This document shows positions 62,114-64,000 of a DNA stretch of 64,000 nt, one piece after another. The notes under the pieces are model-generated. The model saw nothing but the letters and a program-made list of their open reading frames with translations, was not told the origin of the DNA and made no database searches. The translations under genes and the position numbers were made by a program. This DNA is from Paraclostridium hominis. Its GTDB lineage: Bacteria > Bacillota > Clostridia > Peptostreptococcales > Peptostreptococcaceae. The stretch is taken from the NCBI RefSeq assembly GCF_014306135.1, contig NZ_JACRWD010000001.1, positions 434,001-498,000 of the forward strand, written 5' to 3'. Position 1 is the stretch's first letter. The number at the start of each line of letters is the position of its first letter.

Positions 62114-62488
62114 ATGAAAAATATTGCAATATACGTATGTGGGGAAGTTTCTAGAAAGTGTACTGCTAATGGATGCTTAAGAACTTTTAATTCAAGTGAA
62201 GATTCTTTTGAAAGATATAAGGAAGATGGAAGTAAGTTAGTAGCTTTTAATACTTGTAATGGATGCGATAAAGATCCAGTAGGAAGCTTAGATGTAAAGA
62301 TTGAAAAGCTTAAAAAAGCAGATGTTGAAGTGATGCATATATCAACTTGTATAAGAGGTAGATGTAGTCATTATGAAGAGTTTGCTAAAGAATTTGCTAA
62401 ACACTTTGAGGTTATTGGATATACACATGGATCAAAAGAAGGAAAGAAAAATAATAATATAAATTACATAAAAAATATAGAGAACTAG
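62114..62488 (+). CDS. CGGC-domain protein
   Basis: The protein has 124 residues of the CGGC family (PF08821-like): IAIYVCGEVSRKCTANGCLRTF and FNTCNGCDKDPVGSLDVKIEKLKKADVEVMHISTCIRGRCSHYEEFAKEF. The name motif is NGC here (TCNGC rather than CGGC). Clustered cysteines suggest metal or iron-sulfur binding in the cytosol. RBS CAGGAGGAAATAA. Monocistronic; ends in one of the GGTATAGT hairpins. Function unknown. Confidence 0.8.
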   Translation: MKNIAIYVCGEVSRKCTANGCLRTFNSSEDSFERYKEDGSKLVAFNTCNGCDKDPVGSLDVKIEKLKKADVEVMHISTCIRGRCSHYEEFAKEFAKHFEVIGYTHGSKEGKKNNNINYIKNIEN

Positions 62489-62492
62489 TTAT

Positions 62493-62525
62493 TAAGAGGG
62501 TATAGTATTTTACTATGCCCTCTTA
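62493..62525 (+). terminator. GGTATAGT hairpin repeat (copy 3), acting as terminator
   Basis: A 15-bp stem, TAAGAGGGTATAGTA (62493-62507) with TACTATGCCCTCTTA (62511-62525), one G-T pair, loop TTT, directly after the CGGC gene. It shares the GGTATAGTATTT core with copies at 46017 and 56613. Confidence 0.65.
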
Positions 62526-62635
62526 TATATTTTAATATTTATCATATATAAAATTTTTAAGATTGATAATTTGAAAAATGTGGTAAATATATAAATAGGC
62601 TAGAATTTAATAAAAGTAAAAAGGGGTGAACTTAA

Positions 62636-63142
62636 ATGAAGAAAATAGGGATAATTTTAACTTTAATATTATTAGTGATAAGCTTAGTAGGTTGTGAAAA
62701 TAGTAAATCTAAAAAGGCAATAGAACAAGGTAAAATGGAAATGGCTAATAAAGAATATGATAAAGCCTTAGCTTCATTTAAAAGTGCATTAGACAAAGAA
62801 AGTAGTAATGAAGAAGCAAAAAGATTAACAGCTTTAATAGACAATTATAAAAAAGCAAATGATGAATTTGAAAAAGGCAATATAGATGATGCTAATAAAA
62901 TTATGAATCAAATAGACGAGGAAACTATAGAAGATTCTATGAAAAATGATATAGATAATTTAAAAGCTAAAATAAATCAACATGATAAAATAGATAAAGA
63001 AATAGTACATATAAAAGAGTTAATAAAAGAGAAAAAATATGATGAAGCAAAAAAATCAATAAAAGAGATAGATATAGATAAATTAAATAAAAAAGATAAA
63101 AATGAAATAAATGAGTTAAATGATACTATTGAGTTAGGATAG
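62636..63142 (+). CDS. Lipoprotein with TPR-like helices
   Basis: The protein has 168 residues. Signal peptide MKKIGIILTLILLVISLVGC with lipobox LVGC (Cys20); the rest is helical and TPR-like (AIEQGKMEMANKEYDKALASFKSALDKESSNEEAKRLTAL, then NIDDANKIMNQID and KKYDEAKKSIKEID), anchored outside the membrane. RBS AAAAAGGGGTGAACTTA. Sits upstream of another lipoprotein gene with a degenerate region between. Function unknown; TPR proteins usually scaffold other proteins. Confidence 0.75.
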   Translation: MKKIGIILTLILLVISLVGCENSKSKKAIEQGKMEMANKEYDKALASFKSALDKESSNEEAKRLTALIDNYKKANDEFEKGNIDDANKIMNQIDEETIEDSMKNDIDNLKAKINQHDKIDKEIVHIKELIKEKKYDEAKKSIKEIDIDKLNKKDKNEINELNDTIELG

Positions 63143-63538
63143 GTATAAAAATGCTAAGGTTATTTTGATTGATGACTTGTTTAAGGTAAGTGTTAGTAAA
63201 AGTGATGTTAATATTGTCTTTGAGATAGTGAATTTTAGGTATTTTAATAATTTACTTATTATTGTAAGTTATGAAAATTACAATAATATTTATAAATAAA
63301 TCCGTTAGATTTTCAGACTTCTGAATATAAAAAATTATTAAGTTCTAATAGATAGTAATCCTACTAGATTTTGTTGTATTAATTATTAGGGTGCTATATT
63401 TGTTGGGGTTTATATAGAAAACGTTTATTTAAATTGCGAAAAGTAACAAATAGAAAATATTATAATAATAACTGAATTAGGTGTATATAACACATTAAAT
63501 AAAAAGTAAAGCATAATAACTAAGAGGTGAGATAAAAA
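63143..63538 (+). other. 396-base stretch without a convincing gene
   Basis: A TTG-started frame of 44 codons at 63165-63299 (MIDDLFKVSVSKSDVNIV...) has only a weak site (AAGG) and no family; it may be a decayed gene end. ACGTTT near 63421 and GTTATTT-rich spacer add nothing clear. No terminator stands out. Confidence 0.3.
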
Positions 63539-64000
63539 ATGAAAAAGGTAATTATATCAATAGGTTTAATAATGGCACTAGTGCTAACTGGATGTGCTAA
63601 AGATGAAAAAAAACAGAGTAAAAAAGTTGCAACTGCAGCATATTGTAACAATTGTGGTAAAGAGTCAAAAGAAGAAACAAAGCTTTGCTCAAACTGTGGA
63701 AAAGAAGCAACGTGGTTAACTGAAAAACCTGAAATATCAAAGGATAAGAAGAAAGATATAGAGAAAAAAGATGAAAATAAAGATACAATCAAGGATATAG
63801 CTAAAAAAGATAAAAATAAAGATACAATCAAGGATATAGAGAAAAAAGATGAAAATAAAGATACAACCAAGGATATAGCTAAAAAAGATGAAAATAAAGA
63901 TACAATCAAGGATATAGCTAAAAAAGATAAAAATAAAGATACAATCAAGGATATAGAGAAAAAAGATGAAAATAAAGATACAACCAAGGATATAGCTAAA
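63539..64000 (+). CDS. Lipoprotein with zinc ribbon and 13-residue repeats (3' partial)
   Basis: The gene runs off the window, so it has no stop here; 154 codons are visible. It starts at ATG 63539 after AAGAGGTGAGATAAAA. The product begins MKKVIISIGLIMALVLTGC (lipobox LTGC, Cys19) and then has a zinc ribbon (YCNNCGKESKEETKLCSNCGKEA) followed by tandem 13-residue repeats of the type KDIEKKDENKDTI/KDIAKKDKNKDTI to the edge. It is exposed at the outer face of the membrane. The frame is intact and the neighbouring lipoprotein gene is on the same strand. Function unknown. Confidence 0.75.
   Translation, partial: MKKVIISIGLIMALVLTGCAKDEKKQSKKVATAAYCNNCGKESKEETKLCSNCGKEATWLTEKPEISKDKKKDIEKKDENKDTIKDIAKKDKNKDTIKDIEKKDENKDTTKDIAKKDENKDTIKDIAKKDKNKDTIKDIEKKDENKDTTKDIAK
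63752..64000 (+). repeat. 39-bp tandem repeats in the last lipoprotein gene
   Basis: At least six in-frame copies of 39 bp beginning AAAGATATAGAGAAAAAAG or AAGGATATAGCTAAAAAAG, with A/G changes that alternate Glu/Lys and Ile/Thr. Array continues beyond the window. Confidence 0.8.

Noticed and set aside
63165..63299. 44-codon TTG-started frame
   Set aside because: Weak RBS and no family; reported only as content of the gap.
63520..63987. A 155-codon minus-strand frame rich in Ser/Leu/Phe
   Set aside because: Antisense of the 39-bp repeats; the plus strand has an RBS, a lipobox signal and a zinc ribbon.
1..64000. tRNA, rRNA, CRISPR arrays, prophage or transposon genes
   Set aside because: I looked for cloverleaf-like runs, regular spaced repeats and transposase or integrase motifs and saw none.

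Overview
The window looks like chromosome of a low-GC, spore-forming anaerobe of the Clostridia, most likely Peptostreptococcaceae (relatives of Clostridioides, Paraclostridium, Romboutsia). The evidence is the very A/T-rich sequence, strong GGAGG-type ribosome binding sites with frequent TTG/GTG starts, an alpha/beta-type small acid-soluble spore protein, a spore photoproduct lyase, a class B sortase paired with an NPITG-anchored protein, and a GlpP-controlled glycerol regulon. I saw no rRNA, tRNA, CRISPR array, insertion sequence or prophage. Most genes are short, independently terminated units.

Layout. 1-5 kb: end of a TPR-like/EAL phosphodiesterase, an ACR3-type exporter, a 49-residue protein, and a histidine kinase with an ABC-type ligand-binding ectodomain split by a frame break. 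5-9.7 kb (minus): TetR - MMPL transporter - secreted heptad-repeat protein operon. 9.9-15.3 kb: pentapeptide-repeat protein, sortase B and a 1217-residue leucine-rich-repeat cell-wall protein. 15.3-24 kb: CIRCE-controlled htpG, P-loop protein, DUF421 protein, acyl-ACP thioesterase, a likely small RNA, a SASP, a lipoprotein-type MTA/SAH nucleosidase, and an ECF sigma/DUF4179 anti-sigma pair. 24.4-31 kb: glpP, glpF, glpK and a three-gene glycerol-3-phosphate oxidoreductase module; glpF and the oxidoreductase genes each follow a leader terminator with the same GlpP-type element.

31-45 kb: an ATPase, lipoproteins, a POT peptide transporter, a TraB/GumN protein, an Mrr-like protein, a GH35 beta-galactosidase with an orphan sugar-binding lipoprotein, and small membrane proteins. 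45-56.5 kb: HdeD-like protein, a MarR/MATE efflux pair with shared operator motifs, splB, VanZ protein, a second sigma/DUF4179 pair, a divergent EFR1 ferredoxin/TetR pair, a GNAT enzyme, and an XRE/DUF3796 pair. 56.9-64 kb: an S41 peptidase, a bactofilin-bactofilin-YhbD operon, a YitT protein, a CGGC protein, and two lipoproteins, the last cut by the window end.

The most interesting unexplained features are: two long hairpin elements with variable arms but related loops (30840-30958 and 42991-43100); two recurring short hairpin families; three genes broken by an apparent one-base loss at or near A-runs, two of them exactly at a TTA-AAA-AAA slippery site; and a nucleosidase that appears to be exported as a lipoprotein. 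The frame breaks could be programmed frameshifts, real decay, or homopolymer under-calling in the assembly; the sequence alone cannot separate these.
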